Assembly: GCA_910587095.1 (NCBI GenBank)
Contig: CAJUMJ010000052.1
Span: 124,001-188,000 of the forward strand
DNA from: an uncultured Lachnospiraceae bacterium
GTDB lineage: Bacteria > Bacillota > Clostridia > Lachnospirales > Lachnospiraceae
Direction of reading: 5' to 3'
Length of the DNA: 64,000 nucleotides
This document shows, piece after piece, positions 17,347 to 26,641 of this stretch. The notes beneath the pieces were generated by a model. It did no database searches, was not told the DNA's origin, and saw nothing but the letters and a program-made list of their open reading frames with translations. How positions within the stretch are numbered: position 1 is the stretch's first letter; each line of letters begins with the position of its first letter. The position numbers and the translations under genes are program-made.

Positions 17347-19587
17347 ATGGACGACAGAATTATAAAAACGGAATACTCCGAGGTAATGCAGAAATCCTTC
17401 ATCGACTACGCCATGAGCGTAATCGTAGCCAGGGCGCTTCCGGATGTGCGAGACGGACTAAAGCCGGTGCAGAGACGGACTCTCTACGATATGTACGAGC
17501 TGGGAATACGCTATGACAGACCTTACCGGAAATCGGCCCGTATCGTCGGCGATACCATGGGTAAATACCATCCCCATGGCGACAGCTCCATCTACGAGGC
17601 GCTCGTCGTCATGTCCCAGGACTTTAAGAAAGGACTTCCTCTGATCGACGGTCACGGCAACTTCGGGAATATCGAGGGGGACGGCGCGGCGGCCATGCGT
17701 TATACGGAGGCGCGTCTGGAACGGATTACCCAGGAGGCTTTTCTCGCGGATCTGGATAAGGACGTGGTTGATTTTGTTCCAAACTTTGACGAGACGGAGA
17801 GGGAACCGGGCGTTTTACCCGTAAAGATTCCGAATCTGTTAGTCAACGGTTCCGAGGGAATCGCGGTAGGCATGGCCACCAACATTCCGCCCCATAATCT
17901 GGCCGAGGTGATCGACGCCGTAAAGGCATATATGCTTGACGAGAACATTACCACGAGAGAACTGATGCGCTATGTGAAGGGGCCGGATTTCCCGACCGGC
18001 GGCATTGTCATCAATCAGGACGAGCTTCTTTCCATCTATGAGACGGGAACCGGCAAGATCCGGCTGCGGGGTAAGGTGGAGACGGAAAAAGCCAAAGGAG
18101 GTAAGACAAACCTCGTCATCACCGAGATTCCCTACACGATGATCGGCGCGAACATCGGCAAATTCCTGATGGATGTGGCGGCTCTCTCGGAGACGAAAAA
18201 GACGCAGGATATCGTGGATATCACGAACCAGTCCTCCAAGGAGGGCATACGAATCGTGATAGAGCTTAGAAAAGACGCGGATGTGGAGAACTTTAAAAAT
18301 CTTCTCTACAAAAAGACAAGGCTGGAAGATACCTTTGGCGTCAATATGCTGGCTATCTGCGACGGACGCCCGGAGACGATAGGACTCAAACAGATTATAC
18401 GGGAGAGCGTAAACTTCCAGTATGAGGTCGCGGCGAGAAAATACAGCCATCTTCTGGAAAAAGAGCTGGAGCGCAAAGAGATCCAGGAGGGTTTGATCAA
18501 GGCATGCAATGTGATTGATCTGATTATAGAAATCCTTCGGGGTTCCAAAGATCGCGCAATGGCCAAAGTGTGTCTGGTGGAAGGAAAAACAGACGGTATC
18601 AAGTTTAAGTCCAGGGAATCCAAAGTGATGGCTTCCCAGCTTCAGTTTACCGAAAAACAGGCAAACGCCATTTTGGAGATGCGTCTCTACAAATTGATCG
18701 GCCTGGAAATTGAGGCTCTCATAGGAGAGCATGAGGACACCCTCGCAAACATATACCGCTACGAAGATATACTGGCGCGCCGGGATTCCATGGCACAAGT
18801 GATAATCAACGAACTGGAAGAACTGAAAGAGAAATATAAGAGGAAGAGAAGAACACAGATCACGAACGCCGAGGAGGCCGTCTATGTGGAAAAGCAGGCG
18901 GAGGAGATGGATATCATCTTTTTGATGGATCGCTTCGGCTACGCAAAAACCATAGATATGTCCGCATACGAGCGAAACAGAGAGGCGGCCGATGCGGAGA
19001 ACCGATTCGCCTTTGTCTGTAAAAATACAGGAAAAATCTGTCTGTTTACAAACACGGGACAGCTTCACACGGTAAAGGCCATAGACCTGCCTTTCGGGAA
19101 ATTCAGGGATAAGGGCGTACCCATCGACAACGTGAGCAATTTTGACTCCTCGAAGGAGAGCATCATCTACGCGGCGAGCCAGAGCGACCTAAATCTATAC
19201 CGTGTCATCTTCGCCACGAAACAGGCCATGCTGAAGATTGTGGACGGCGGAGAGTTTGACGTGGCCAAACGAACCGTTGCGGCCACCAAGCTTGCACCGG
19301 ACGACGAGGTGATAAATGTTGTGGCTTACAAAGAGCAGCGAAATATTATTTTACAGTCTAAGGCCGGGTATTTTCTGCGTTTTCCGGTGGAGGAAATACC
19401 TGAGAAGAAAAAAGGCGCCATCGGCGTGAGGGGAATGAAACTTTCCGCCTCCGACGAGCTGGAAGCCGTATACTATTCACAAAATGCGGTTGAGCAGACG
19501 ATCGAGTACAAGGATAAGAATCTGGAATTAAACAAGATCAAACTCGGACACCGTGACGGTAAAGGCGTAAAGGTGCGTCCCTCCTGA
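17347..19587 (+). CDS. parC: Type II topoisomerase subunit A (ParC-like/GyrA family)
   Basis: This 746-residue DNA-cleaving subunit has the catalytic Tyr in [11 protein letters not shown] and a quinolone-region sequence [13 protein letters not shown], i.e. Ser at the GyrA-83 position and Glu at 87, the susceptible-type pattern. A long coiled-coil segment follows, then a C-terminal beta-pinwheel domain (about 500-735) that lacks a recognisable GyrA box (QRRGGKG type). Absence of the box points to decatenase (topoisomerase IV-like) activity rather than supercoiling; this is inference. It follows the B subunit by 54 nt and is surely co-transcribed. Confidence 0.85.
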   Translation: MDDRIIKTEYSEVMQKSFIDYAMSVIVARALPDVRDGLKPVQRRTLYDMYELGIRYDRPYRKSARIVGDTMGKYHPHGDSSIYEALVVMSQDFKKGLPLIDGHGNFGNIEGDGAAAMRYTEARLERITQEAFLADLDKDVVDFVPNFDETEREPGVLPVKIPNLLVNGSEGIAVGMATNIPPHNLAEVIDAVKAYMLDENITTRELMRYVKGPDFPTGGIVINQDELLSIYETGTGKIRLRGKVETEKAKGGKTNLVITEIPYTMIGANIGKFLMDVAALSETKKTQDIVDITNQSSKEGIRIVIELRKDADVENFKNLLYKKTRLEDTFGVNMLAICDGRPETIGLKQIIRESVNFQYEVAARKYSHLLEKELERKEIQEGLIKACNVIDLIIEILRGSKDRAMAKVCLVEGKTDGIKFKSRESKVMASQLQFTEKQANAILEMRLYKLIGLEIEALIGEHEDTLANIYRYEDILARRDSMAQVIINELEELKEKYKRKRRTQITNAEEAVYVEKQAEEMDIIFLMDRFGYAKTIDMSAYERNREAADAENRFAFVCKNTGKICLFTNTGQLHTVKAIDLPFGKFRDKGVPIDNVSNFDSSKESIIYAASQSDLNLYRVIFATKQAMLKIVDGGEFDVAKRTVAATKLAPDDEVINVVAYKEQRNIILQSKAGYFLRFPVEEIPEKKKGAIGVRGMKLSASDELEAVYYSQNAVEQTIEYKDKNLELNKIKLGHRDGKGVKVRPS

Positions 19588-19623
19588 TGGGAGATGGACA
19601 TATAGAGACAAAGGAGCAATAAC

Positions 19624-20181
19624 GTGAGAGTGATATCAGGAACGGCCAAAAGCCTGCGTTTGAAAACCCCGGAGGGGATGGACACAAGACCCACGACAGA
19701 CCGGATCAAGGAAACCCTCTTTAATATGTTACAGCCTCTTCTTCCAGGTTCGCTCTTTGTGGATTTATTCAGTGGAAGCGGCGGTATCGGCATCGAGGCG
19801 CTAAGCCGCGGCGCGGATCACGCCTATTTTGTGGAAAACGAGAAGCGGGCAGTTTTCTGCATAGTGGAAAATCTGCGGTTTACCCGGCTGACGGACCGGG
19901 CGACCGTGCTGAAAACAGATGTACTTTCGGCTCTCTACAGCATTCATGAGCGGGAGGCGGACATTCTTTTTATGGATCCGCCCTACGATTGCGGACATGA
20001 GCAGCGAGTACTTGCGATTCTTGGGGAGCTTCCCTGGATAACGGAAAATACGCTGGTTGTGATAGAGACATCTCTGCGGTCGGATATTTCTTATCTGGGG
20101 GAACTGGGGTTTTCCCTGGAAAAAGAGAAGCGTTACAAGACCAATCGGCACCTATTTTGCCGCAAAATCAAAAAAATATAA
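19624..20181 (+). CDS. rsmD: 16S rRNA (guanine966-N2)-methyltransferase
   Basis: RsmD methylates G966 of 16S rRNA using S-adenosylmethionine. The 185-residue protein has the family N-terminus (MRVISGTAKSLRLKTPEG, TRPTTDRIKETLFNML), the SAM-binding motif FVDLFSGSGGIGIEALSRGA and the catalytic DPPY (FMDPPYD). It starts at GTG (19624) preceded by aaaggag. It is followed by coaD, the common rsmD-coaD order of Firmicutes. Confidence 0.95.
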   Translation: MRVISGTAKSLRLKTPEGMDTRPTTDRIKETLFNMLQPLLPGSLFVDLFSGSGGIGIEALSRGADHAYFVENEKRAVFCIVENLRFTRLTDRATVLKTDVLSALYSIHEREADILFMDPPYDCGHEQRVLAILGELPWITENTLVVIETSLRSDISYLGELGFSLEKEKRYKTNRHLFCRKIKKI

Positions 20182-20280
20182 AAAAAGTAAAGACATTTGG
20201 GTAAAATTGTTTTAATATGGTATCATAAGTGTTTTTAGTGGTATTTTTTCCCTGATTTTATAAAATGGCGAGGACTTTCC

Positions 20281-20769
20281 ATGAAGGCAGCGATTTATCC
20301 GGGCAGTTTTGACCCGGTAACCTATGGGCACCTTGACGTCATCAGGCGTGCCTCTGAAATATTTGATAATCTGACCGTAAGCGTCTTGAATAATAAAACA
20401 AAGACTCCATTGTTTTCTGTGGAAGAACGTGTTAAAATGTTAGAGGAAGCGACTTTAGATTTGCCCAATGTGACGATTGATTCTTTCAGCGGATTATTGA
20501 TTGACTATGCCGCAAAAAAGAATATTAATGTGGCGATCCGGGGATTGCGCGCTATCACGGATTTTGAATATGAACTGCAAATCGCGCAGACGAACCGCAA
20601 GTTTTCCGCTGGAAAACTGGATACGGTGTTTTTGACAACCAGTCTTGAATACGCTTACTTAAGTTCTTCCACCGTCAAAGAGATTGCAAGTTTTAACGGG
20701 GATATCTCGGAGTGCGTGCCTGATTTTGTCGGACGGTTGATTTATGAAAAATATGGATATAAAAGGTAG
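20281..20769 (+). CDS. coaD: Phosphopantetheine adenylyltransferase
   Basis: CoaD transfers AMP from ATP to 4'-phosphopantetheine, the penultimate step of coenzyme A synthesis. The 162-residue protein carries the nucleotidyltransferase motif [17 protein letters not shown] at the N-terminus, the [17 protein letters not shown] substrate segment and SSSTVKEIA near the end. It follows rsmD by 99 nt and precedes a coiled-coil protein by 8 nt. Family length is normal. Confidence 0.96.
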   Translation: MKAAIYPGSFDPVTYGHLDVIRRASEIFDNLTVSVLNNKTKTPLFSVEERVKMLEEATLDLPNVTIDSFSGLLIDYAAKKNINVAIRGLRAITDFEYELQIAQTNRKFSAGKLDTVFLTTSLEYAYLSSSTVKEIASFNGDISECVPDFVGRLIYEKYGYKR

Positions 20770-20777
20770 GAGCAGCA

Positions 20778-21386
20778 ATGAGCAGCAGAATTGAACAACT
20801 GATCGATGAGATCGAAGATTATATTGACGGTTGCAAGTTCCAGCCGTTGTCCAAGACAAATATTCTCGTCAATAAAGAGGAGATCGATGAGCTTCTGCGG
20901 GAGCTGCGCATGAAGACACCTGATGAGATCAAGCGTTATCAGAAAATCATTTCCAATAAAGAGGCCATTCTGAACGATGCCCGCACGAAAGCGGAGGCGC
21001 TGATCAAAGACGCGACGGTACAGACGACGGAACTGATCAATGAGCATGAAATTATGCAGCAGGCATATGCGCAGGCGAACGAAATCGTGCGCGCTGCAGC
21101 CGCGCAGGCGCAGGAAATATTAAACAACGCGACTATGGAGGCAAACGGTGTCCGCACGTCCGCTATGCAGTATCTCGACGAGATGCTCTCCAATCTGGAA
21201 AACGCGATGACAACCACTCTTGCGGCGACGACGGAGCATTATGAGAGCTTTTACAACACCATAAACGGTTACAACGAGATTGTGAAGGCGAACCGTGCAG
21301 AACTTCGTCCCGTGGAAGTAGAGAAAATGCTCAAGGAAGCCGAGGGGGAAATTGAGGGAGAAAGTCCTGAATTGAATTTGATGTAA
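20778..21386 (+). CDS. Coiled-coil protein of unknown function after coaD
   Basis: This 202-residue protein is almost entirely helical. The N-terminus (IEQLIDEIEDYIDGCKFQPL, LVNKEEIDELLRELRMKTP) is followed by a long Ala/Glu/Gln-rich coiled coil (about residues 60-165) and an acidic tail. It has no membrane segment. Such proteins next to coaD in clostridia are often labelled ATPase or DivIVA-like, but I see neither a P-loop nor a full DivIVA motif. It lies 8 nt after coaD with its own good ribosome binding site, so it is co-transcribed. A scaffold role in envelope growth is only a guess. Confidence 0.75.
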   Translation: MSSRIEQLIDEIEDYIDGCKFQPLSKTNILVNKEEIDELLRELRMKTPDEIKRYQKIISNKEAILNDARTKAEALIKDATVQTTELINEHEIMQQAYAQANEIVRAAAAQAQEILNNATMEANGVRTSAMQYLDEMLSNLENAMTTTLAATTEHYESFYNTINGYNEIVKANRAELRPVEVEKMLKEAEGEIEGESPELNLM

Positions 21387-21429
21387 CTGTTTAAGCGTTA
21401 ACATAGTATTGGATTTCAAAAGATAAATG

Positions 21430-21456
21430 AGCCGGTTTCCAGGGAAGCCGGCTTGT
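21430..21456 (+). terminator. Weak terminator after the coaD operon
   Basis: An agccgg/ccggct hairpin extended by inner pairs (21430-21453) is followed by the short T-rich tail ttgttcctgtt. The tail is imperfect, so termination may be partial. Confidence 0.45.
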
Positions 21457-21499
21457 TCCTGTTCCATGGGAAATGAACCGGAGGAAAGGGTAACAAAAT

Positions 21500-22951
21500 A
21501 TGAAAAATCTTATCCTCATACCGCCTGGCAGAATACGGATTGCCCTGGCCGGATTTTTTTTGCTCTGTCTTTTGCCTGTAAAGAATCTGTACGCACGGCA
21601 AGAGCCGATATCTGTCCCCGAAGGAACAAAAAGCGCGCAGCCGGAAGATGAGCTGGTGATTGTGCTCGATCCGGGCCACGGGGGGACAGGCGACGACGGT
21701 AAGCCGGAAGGCGGCGTATACGAAAATTTCATTGAGAAGGAAATGAATCTGGTTGTGGCCAAGGCCATGAAGGAAGAGCTGGAAAAGTACGAAAACGTCA
21801 CCGTCTACATGACAAGATCGAATGATCAGCGGCTTTCTCTAGAGGAGCGGGTAATTTATGCGAAAAGCGTGGATGCCGATTTTCTCTTCTGCCTTCACTT
21901 TAATCTCTCCGAAGATCACAATACGCTTTTCGGTGCGGAGTGCTGGGTGAGTGCTTTCGGGAACTATTACAGCGAGGGCTATGCCTTTGCAGATATCCAG
22001 ATGGAAGCTTTTGAAGAGCTGGGGCTTTACTCCCGGGGCATCAAGACCAGACTCAACAGCAAAGGCACGGACTATTACGGAATCATACGACTTAGTGTGG
22101 AGCAGGAGATTCCCTGTGTGCTGATCGAGCACTGTCATATGGACCATGAAAACGATCGTCCTTTCTGTGAAGGGAGAAAACAGTGGGAGGAATTTGGCAG
22201 ACTGGATGCAACCTCCGTCGCCAAATATTTTCATCTGAAATCCGATTTGCTCGGTGTGGACTACAGCGATTACCGGACGATTGACGTGCCGGTTCCCGCG
22301 ACACCCATGCGGCCAGACAGCACGGCGCCGGACGTATGTCTGATTGAGGTGGAAAAGCAGGATATGGAAACCGGAAATATCACGGTGAGACTGTCCGCCA
22401 CGGACTACGACAGCGGGATGCTGTACTACGATTACAGTTATGACGGGGGCGAAACTTTTTCCCCACTGTTTGCCTGGGGGGATAAATCCGAGGACACCAT
22501 CGTATTCACCATGCAGGCGCCTCCCCATATCATACCGCAAATTGTGGTGAGAGGATACAACGGCTATGACTTGTTTACGGAAAGTAATCTCATTTCCCTC
22601 CCTTCTATGGACTTTAAGACACAGGAGGAAATTGCAGCAGAGCTTGAGGAGCGGGAACGACTTGAGGCAGCCGCCAAAGCGGAGGCCGAGAGGGAAGCCA
22701 TGAATCTGCCAAAAGAAACGGAAAAAGAAGCGGGGACAATTGGGGACAACGCAAGGACGCCTGCAGAGGAGGATAATGAACCGAGTATCCGCTATTTTCT
22801 CTCCGTATGCCTCGTCTGCGCCCTGTTGGTGACCGGCATGGCGCTCTCTATGGCTATGATATTGAATAGTCCAAAACGCAGAAGGCGACGGAGGCGGAGA
22901 CGGATAAACCGGTCTAAAAAGGATGCCACAACAGATAAATCAGAGCCGTGA
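21500..22951 (+). CDS. Membrane-anchored N-acetylmuramoyl-L-alanine amidase (Amidase_3)
   Basis: The enzyme cleaves the bond between muramic acid and the stem peptide of peptidoglycan. Residues 1-33 form a signal sequence; residues ~50-255 are an Amidase_3 domain with zinc ligands in LDPGHGG, the Glu of the IEKEMN helix, CLHFN and the catalytic Glu in LIEHCHMD. A ~130-residue beta-rich region follows, then a Glu/Ala-rich coil. Unusually, a C-terminal membrane segment (about 430-455) ends with an almost pure arginine run (RRRRRRRRR) and a basic tail, so the amidase is held at the outer face by a C-terminal anchor. Its last 38 nt overlap the convergent ylbJ-like gene. Confidence 0.88.
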   Translation: MKNLILIPPGRIRIALAGFFLLCLLPVKNLYARQEPISVPEGTKSAQPEDELVIVLDPGHGGTGDDGKPEGGVYENFIEKEMNLVVAKAMKEELEKYENVTVYMTRSNDQRLSLEERVIYAKSVDADFLFCLHFNLSEDHNTLFGAECWVSAFGNYYSEGYAFADIQMEAFEELGLYSRGIKTRLNSKGTDYYGIIRLSVEQEIPCVLIEHCHMDHENDRPFCEGRKQWEEFGRLDATSVAKYFHLKSDLLGVDYSDYRTIDVPVPATPMRPDSTAPDVCLIEVEKQDMETGNITVRLSATDYDSGMLYYDYSYDGGETFSPLFAWGDKSEDTIVFTMQAPPHIIPQIVVRGYNGYDLFTESNLISLPSMDFKTQEEIAAELEERERLEAAAKAEAEREAMNLPKETEKEAGTIGDNARTPAEEDNEPSIRYFLSVCLVCALLVTGMALSMAMILNSPKRRRRRRRRRINRSKKDATTDKSEP

Positions 22952-23879
22952 GTCCTGTCTGCGCCAGTTTATGGAGCAGATAGGGCCGTATGGAAAGGTT
23001 TGTATGGCAAATCATACTGTAAGTTTGAGCTATACAGGAAAATCCGCCAAAAGGGAGCATAATCAGTACCAGATAAGGCATTGACTGACCGACCCGGTCT
23101 ATTCCGCTGGTGATTTCCAAAATACAATTATATAACTTTGGCAAAAAGGGAGGCAGGTCGGAAAACGGTACAAAACAGATATTCAGAAGGTTGAAGAAAA
23201 CCATGTAGCCGCCCAGCTTTGCAATACCAAAAAGACCTGAAGACACAGAGCTGTCGACGGCGGACAATAAGGGCATGGTCACGGCTTTATCCTGGCTGTG
23301 GGAGAGCGCCAAAAAGCCGTATGCTTTCTTATCCCCTTTCGTAAGATGTGGCATACGAAAAAGGATAAGCCCGTACAGAAGCGGTACTCCGTACATAATA
23401 CAAAACGGGACAAGCGTCTTTTTGAGTCCAAGAGTCGGTATGACGTAGCTCAGGAAATAGATCGGGCCGATGTTGTTGCAAAAATACAAAAGCAGAGCGC
23501 TTTCCCGGCCGGATAGTTTGTCTGTTTCCAGAAGCTCTCCGATGATCCGGGCTCCCATGGGAAAACCGCAGAGAAAACCCATGAGAATGACGTAGGAACC
23601 GTTTTTTGAGACGCCATACAGTCCGTGCAGGAGCGGATGGATCAGGCCGACAAAACGTTCCGTGAGATTCATGCGGATCATAATGCCCGAAAGGATCATA
23701 AAAGGAAGCAGCACGGGCACCATTTTGGTAAACCACAGCATAAGTCCTGTTTTTGCATATTCCAGGGATAATGCCGGAAAACGAAGAAGCAGAAAAGTCA
23801 GATATAGTGCCAGCGCCGTGTAGAGAAGCACAAAAAAGCGGTTGACAGCAGGTTGCAGAGTTTTGGGAAAGCAGGACAT
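22914..23879 (-). CDS. ylbJ: YlbJ-like nucleoside-recognition (Gate) membrane protein
   Basis: This 321-residue integral membrane protein has about eight hydrophobic segments and two Gate/nucleoside-recognition halves. The core GFLCGFPMGARIIGELLETD then SALLLYFCNNIGPIYFLSYV resembles the sporulation protein YlbJ (GxPMGAK, CNNxxP). In Bacillus YlbJ is needed for sporulation; its substrate is unsettled. The start at 23879 follows ggaggcatttttatg; the longer upstream frame has no such signal. It is convergent with the amidase gene and overlaps it by 38 nt. The assignment to YlbJ rather than a related SpoVAA/SpmA-type protein is moderately sure. Confidence 0.7.
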   Translation of the reverse strand: MSCFPKTLQPAVNRFFVLLYTALALYLTFLLLRFPALSLEYAKTGLMLWFTKMVPVLLPFMILSGIMIRMNLTERFVGLIHPLLHGLYGVSKNGSYVILMGFLCGFPMGARIIGELLETDKLSGRESALLLYFCNNIGPIYFLSYVIPTLGLKKTLVPFCIMYGVPLLYGLILFRMPHLTKGDKKAYGFLALSHSQDKAVTMPLLSAVDSSVSSGLFGIAKLGGYMVFFNLLNICFVPFSDLPPFLPKLYNCILEITSGIDRVGQSMPYLVLIMLPFGGFSCIAQTYSMICHTNLSIRPYLLHKLAQTGLTALIYLLWHPF

Positions 23880-24021
23880 AAAAATGCCTCCGCAAAGGTT
23901 TGATACAGTATATTCCGAAACAGCGCTGCGGCATGACAAAAACAGAAGAAATCAGCAGAAAGGTACGTAAGGTTGAATAAATTCTCTGATGAGAGATTTA
24001 TTTGATCAAATGGAGGAAAAA

Positions 24022-24681
24022 ATGATAGAAGCGATTATTTTTGATTTGGATGGTTCTATGGTAGATTCCATGTGGATGTGGAAAACCATCGACATAGAGT
24101 ATCTCGGAAAATTCGGGATTCCTCTGCCCGAAAATTTGCAGACCTGTATCGAGGGCATGAGCTTTTCCGAGACGGCGGCTTATTTTAAAGAGCGATTTTC
24201 TCTGCCGGACGACCTGGATACCATAAAGGCTGACTGGAACCGCATGGCTTGGGACAAATATGCCTTTGAGGTGCCAGTCAAGGAGGGCGTCAGGACGCTT
24301 TTGGAGTACTGCAAGGAGCACGGCATCAAGGCGGGTATAGCCACCAGCAATTCCAGGCAGTTGGTGGAGAATGTCGTGAGAGTGCATAAGCTGGATCCTT
24401 ACTTTTCCTGTATTATGACGGGGTGCGATGTGGCGAAGGGAAAGCCGTCGCCGGATATTTATCTGGCCGTGGCAAAAGAACTTCGGGCAGAGCCAGGAAA
24501 CTGTCTTGTATTTGAGGACATCATACCGGGTATTCAGGCGGGCAAGGCGGCGGGGATGAAGGTTTGCGCCGTCTACGACAAATATTCGGAGTATCAGGAT
24601 GAAGAGAAACGCAGGCTGGCGGATTACTATACATACTATTTTACGGAGTTGATTGAAAATGGGATTTTTACCGATTTCTAA
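24022..24681 (+). CDS. HAD-family hydrolase (beta-phosphoglucomutase-like)
   Basis: The 219-residue protein has HAD motif I as FDLDGSMVDS (Ser in place of the usual Thr), a helical cap domain (residues ~15-85), motif II in IATSNSR, motif III Lys in KGKPSPDIY and motif IV in VFEDIIPGIQAGKAAGM. It is a Mg2+-dependent phosphatase or phosphomutase of subfamily IA; the substrate cannot be told. The ATG at 24022 follows tggaggaaaa. It overlaps the next gene by 23 nt, suggesting coupling, although no functional link to the radical SAM protein is known. Confidence 0.88.
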   Translation: MIEAIIFDLDGSMVDSMWMWKTIDIEYLGKFGIPLPENLQTCIEGMSFSETAAYFKERFSLPDDLDTIKADWNRMAWDKYAFEVPVKEGVRTLLEYCKEHGIKAGIATSNSRQLVENVVRVHKLDPYFSCIMTGCDVAKGKPSPDIYLAVAKELRAEPGNCLVFEDIIPGIQAGKAAGMKVCAVYDKYSEYQDEEKRRLADYYTYYFTELIENGIFTDF

Positions 24682-26584
24682 ACAGGATATGGAAGAACAG
24701 GGCATAGAACAGCTTGACTTTGTCTACGTCATCGGGGATGCCTATGTGGATCATCCTTCTTTCGGCCATGCGATTATCAGCCGGGTTCTCGAGGCGCATG
24801 GCTACCGTGTCGGCATCATCTCACAGCCGGACTGGAAAAACGACGACAGCATTGCCGTATTGGGCAGACCCAGACTTGCCTTTCTCGTTTCAGGCGGCAA
24901 TATGGATTCCATGGTCAATCACTATTTCGTGTCCGGGAAGCATCGCCCCACGGACGCCTATACGCCGGGCGGTGAGCCTTACAAAAGACCCGATCACGCG
25001 ACGGTTGTCTACGGCAATCTGATCCGTCGGACATATAAGGATGTGCCGGTCATTATAGGCGGCATAGAGGCCAGTCTAAGGCGGCTTGCGCACTACGATT
25101 ACTGGTCTGACAGCTTCAGAAGATCCGTGCTCCTTGACAGCCAGGCCGATCTGATTTCCTATGGGATGGGAGAGAAGTCGATCGTGGAGATTGCGGACGC
25201 GCTAAACAGCGGTATAGCCGTGAAGGATATTACCTTTATACCGGGCACCGTTTACAGGACGAAGGATATTTCCGGTATTTATGACGCTCTGACGCTCCCC
25301 TCCTACGAGGAGATGAAAGGGGCTTGTGAAAAATATGCCGAAAGCTTTCGGATACAGTACTGCAATACGGACCCGTTCACGGGAAAAACCTTGATAGAGC
25401 CGTATCCGAACGGTGTTTTTGTGGTGCAGAATCCGCCCCAGCAGCCTCTTGCGACACAGGAGATGGATGCGGTTTACGAGCTGCCTTACATGCGGACCTA
25501 TCATCCCTCCTACGAGGAGGCCGGAGGCGTGCCCGCAATTTCCGAGATCAAATTCTCGCTTGTCAGCAACAGGGGATGCTTTGGAGGCTGTAATTTCTGT
25601 GCACTGACCTTTCATCAGGGAAGAACCGTGCAGGTCAGAAGCCACGAATCCATTATCGGAGAAGCGCAGCAAATGATACGCGACAGGGATTTTAAAGGCT
25701 ACATCCATGACGTAGGCGGGCCCACCGCAAACTTCCGAAAGCCCTCCTGCCAGAAGCAAATGACGAAGGGCGTCTGTAAGGACAGACATTGTCTTTTCCC
25801 GAAGCCGTGCCCGAATCTGGAAGTGGATCACAGCGACTATCTGGAACTGCTTCGCAGCCTGCGGGCGCTTCCCGGCGTCAAAAAGGTGTTTATCCGCTCC
25901 GGTATCCGGTTCGACTATCTGATGGCCGACCCTGACGATACCTTCTTTAGAGAGCTGGTGGAGCATCATGTCAGCGGACAGCTCAAGGTGGCTCCGGAAC
26001 ATATCTCCGACCAGGTTCTCAAGTATCTCGGGAAGCCTGAAAAAGAGGTTTATGAGAAATTTGTCAAAAAATATGAAAAGCTGAATGAAAACCTAGGAAA
26101 AAAGCAGTTCCTTGTGCCGTATCTCATGTCCTCACATCCCGGTTCCACGCTCAAGGAGGCCATCGAATTGGCGGAATATCTGCGGGATTTGGGATATATG
26201 CCGGAGCAGGTGCAGGATTTTTATCCGACGCCTTCTACCGTCTCGACAGTTATGTACTATACCGGAATCGATCCCCGGGACGGAAAAAAAGTGTATGTCT
26301 GCCGCAATCCCCACGAAAAAGCCATGCAGAGGGCACTGATCCAGTATCGCAATCCAAATAACTATGAGCTTGTCAGAGAAGCGCTGATAAAAGGCAAGCG
26401 GGAGGATCTGATCGGATTTGACAAAAAATGTCTGATCCGGCCGCGCAAGACGGGCAGTCGGAACCATACGGAGCCGGCAGGAGGCAGAAAATACCAGGAC
26501 GTCGGTAAGGGAAAGAAAGGCGCTGAGATCACAAGGCGGAACAGGAAAAAGACAATCCGGAATGTGCATAAAAAGAAAAAATAG
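24659..26584 (+). CDS. ygiQ: YgiQ-family (UPF0313) radical SAM protein
   Basis: This 641-residue protein matches the YgiQ/UPF0313 family: an N-terminal domain (FLPISKQDMEEQG, GDAYVDHPSFGHAIISRVLE), a radical SAM core with CX3CX2C in RGCFGGCNFCALTFHQGR, a second Cys cluster in SCQKQMTKGVCKDRHCLFPKPC (split over residues ~365-388), and a basic C-terminal tail. It should bind a [4Fe-4S] cluster and generate a deoxyadenosyl radical; the family's reaction is unknown. The ATG at 24659 was chosen over a TTG two codons earlier. A strong terminator follows. Confidence 0.93.
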   Translation: MGFLPISKQDMEEQGIEQLDFVYVIGDAYVDHPSFGHAIISRVLEAHGYRVGIISQPDWKNDDSIAVLGRPRLAFLVSGGNMDSMVNHYFVSGKHRPTDAYTPGGEPYKRPDHATVVYGNLIRRTYKDVPVIIGGIEASLRRLAHYDYWSDSFRRSVLLDSQADLISYGMGEKSIVEIADALNSGIAVKDITFIPGTVYRTKDISGIYDALTLPSYEEMKGACEKYAESFRIQYCNTDPFTGKTLIEPYPNGVFVVQNPPQQPLATQEMDAVYELPYMRTYHPSYEEAGGVPAISEIKFSLVSNRGCFGGCNFCALTFHQGRTVQVRSHESIIGEAQQMIRDRDFKGYIHDVGGPTANFRKPSCQKQMTKGVCKDRHCLFPKPCPNLEVDHSDYLELLRSLRALPGVKKVFIRSGIRFDYLMADPDDTFFRELVEHHVSGQLKVAPEHISDQVLKYLGKPEKEVYEKFVKKYEKLNENLGKKQFLVPYLMSSHPGSTLKEAIELAEYLRDLGYMPEQVQDFYPTPSTVSTVMYYTGIDPRDGKKVYVCRNPHEKAMQRALIQYRNPNNYELVREALIKGKREDLIGFDKKCLIRPRKTGSRNHTEPAGGRKYQDVGKGKKGAEITRRNRKKTIRNVHKKKK

Positions 26585-26585
26585 A

Positions 26586-26624
26586 AAAACTCCCGCAGGC
26601 TGTAGATAACCTGCGGGAGTTTCA
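26586..26624. terminator. Bidirectional terminator between ygiQ-like gene and glgD
   Basis: A perfect aactcccgcagg/cctgcgggagtt stem (26588-26621) has a T-run on both strands, ending the rightward radical SAM gene and the leftward glgC-glgD transcript. Confidence 0.88.
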
Positions 26625-26641
26625 TATCAAATGATAATTTG

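Noticed and set aside
17839..19068. 409-codon minus-strand open frame
   Set aside because: Antisense to the topoisomerase A subunit, whose motifs are unmistakable; no start signal.
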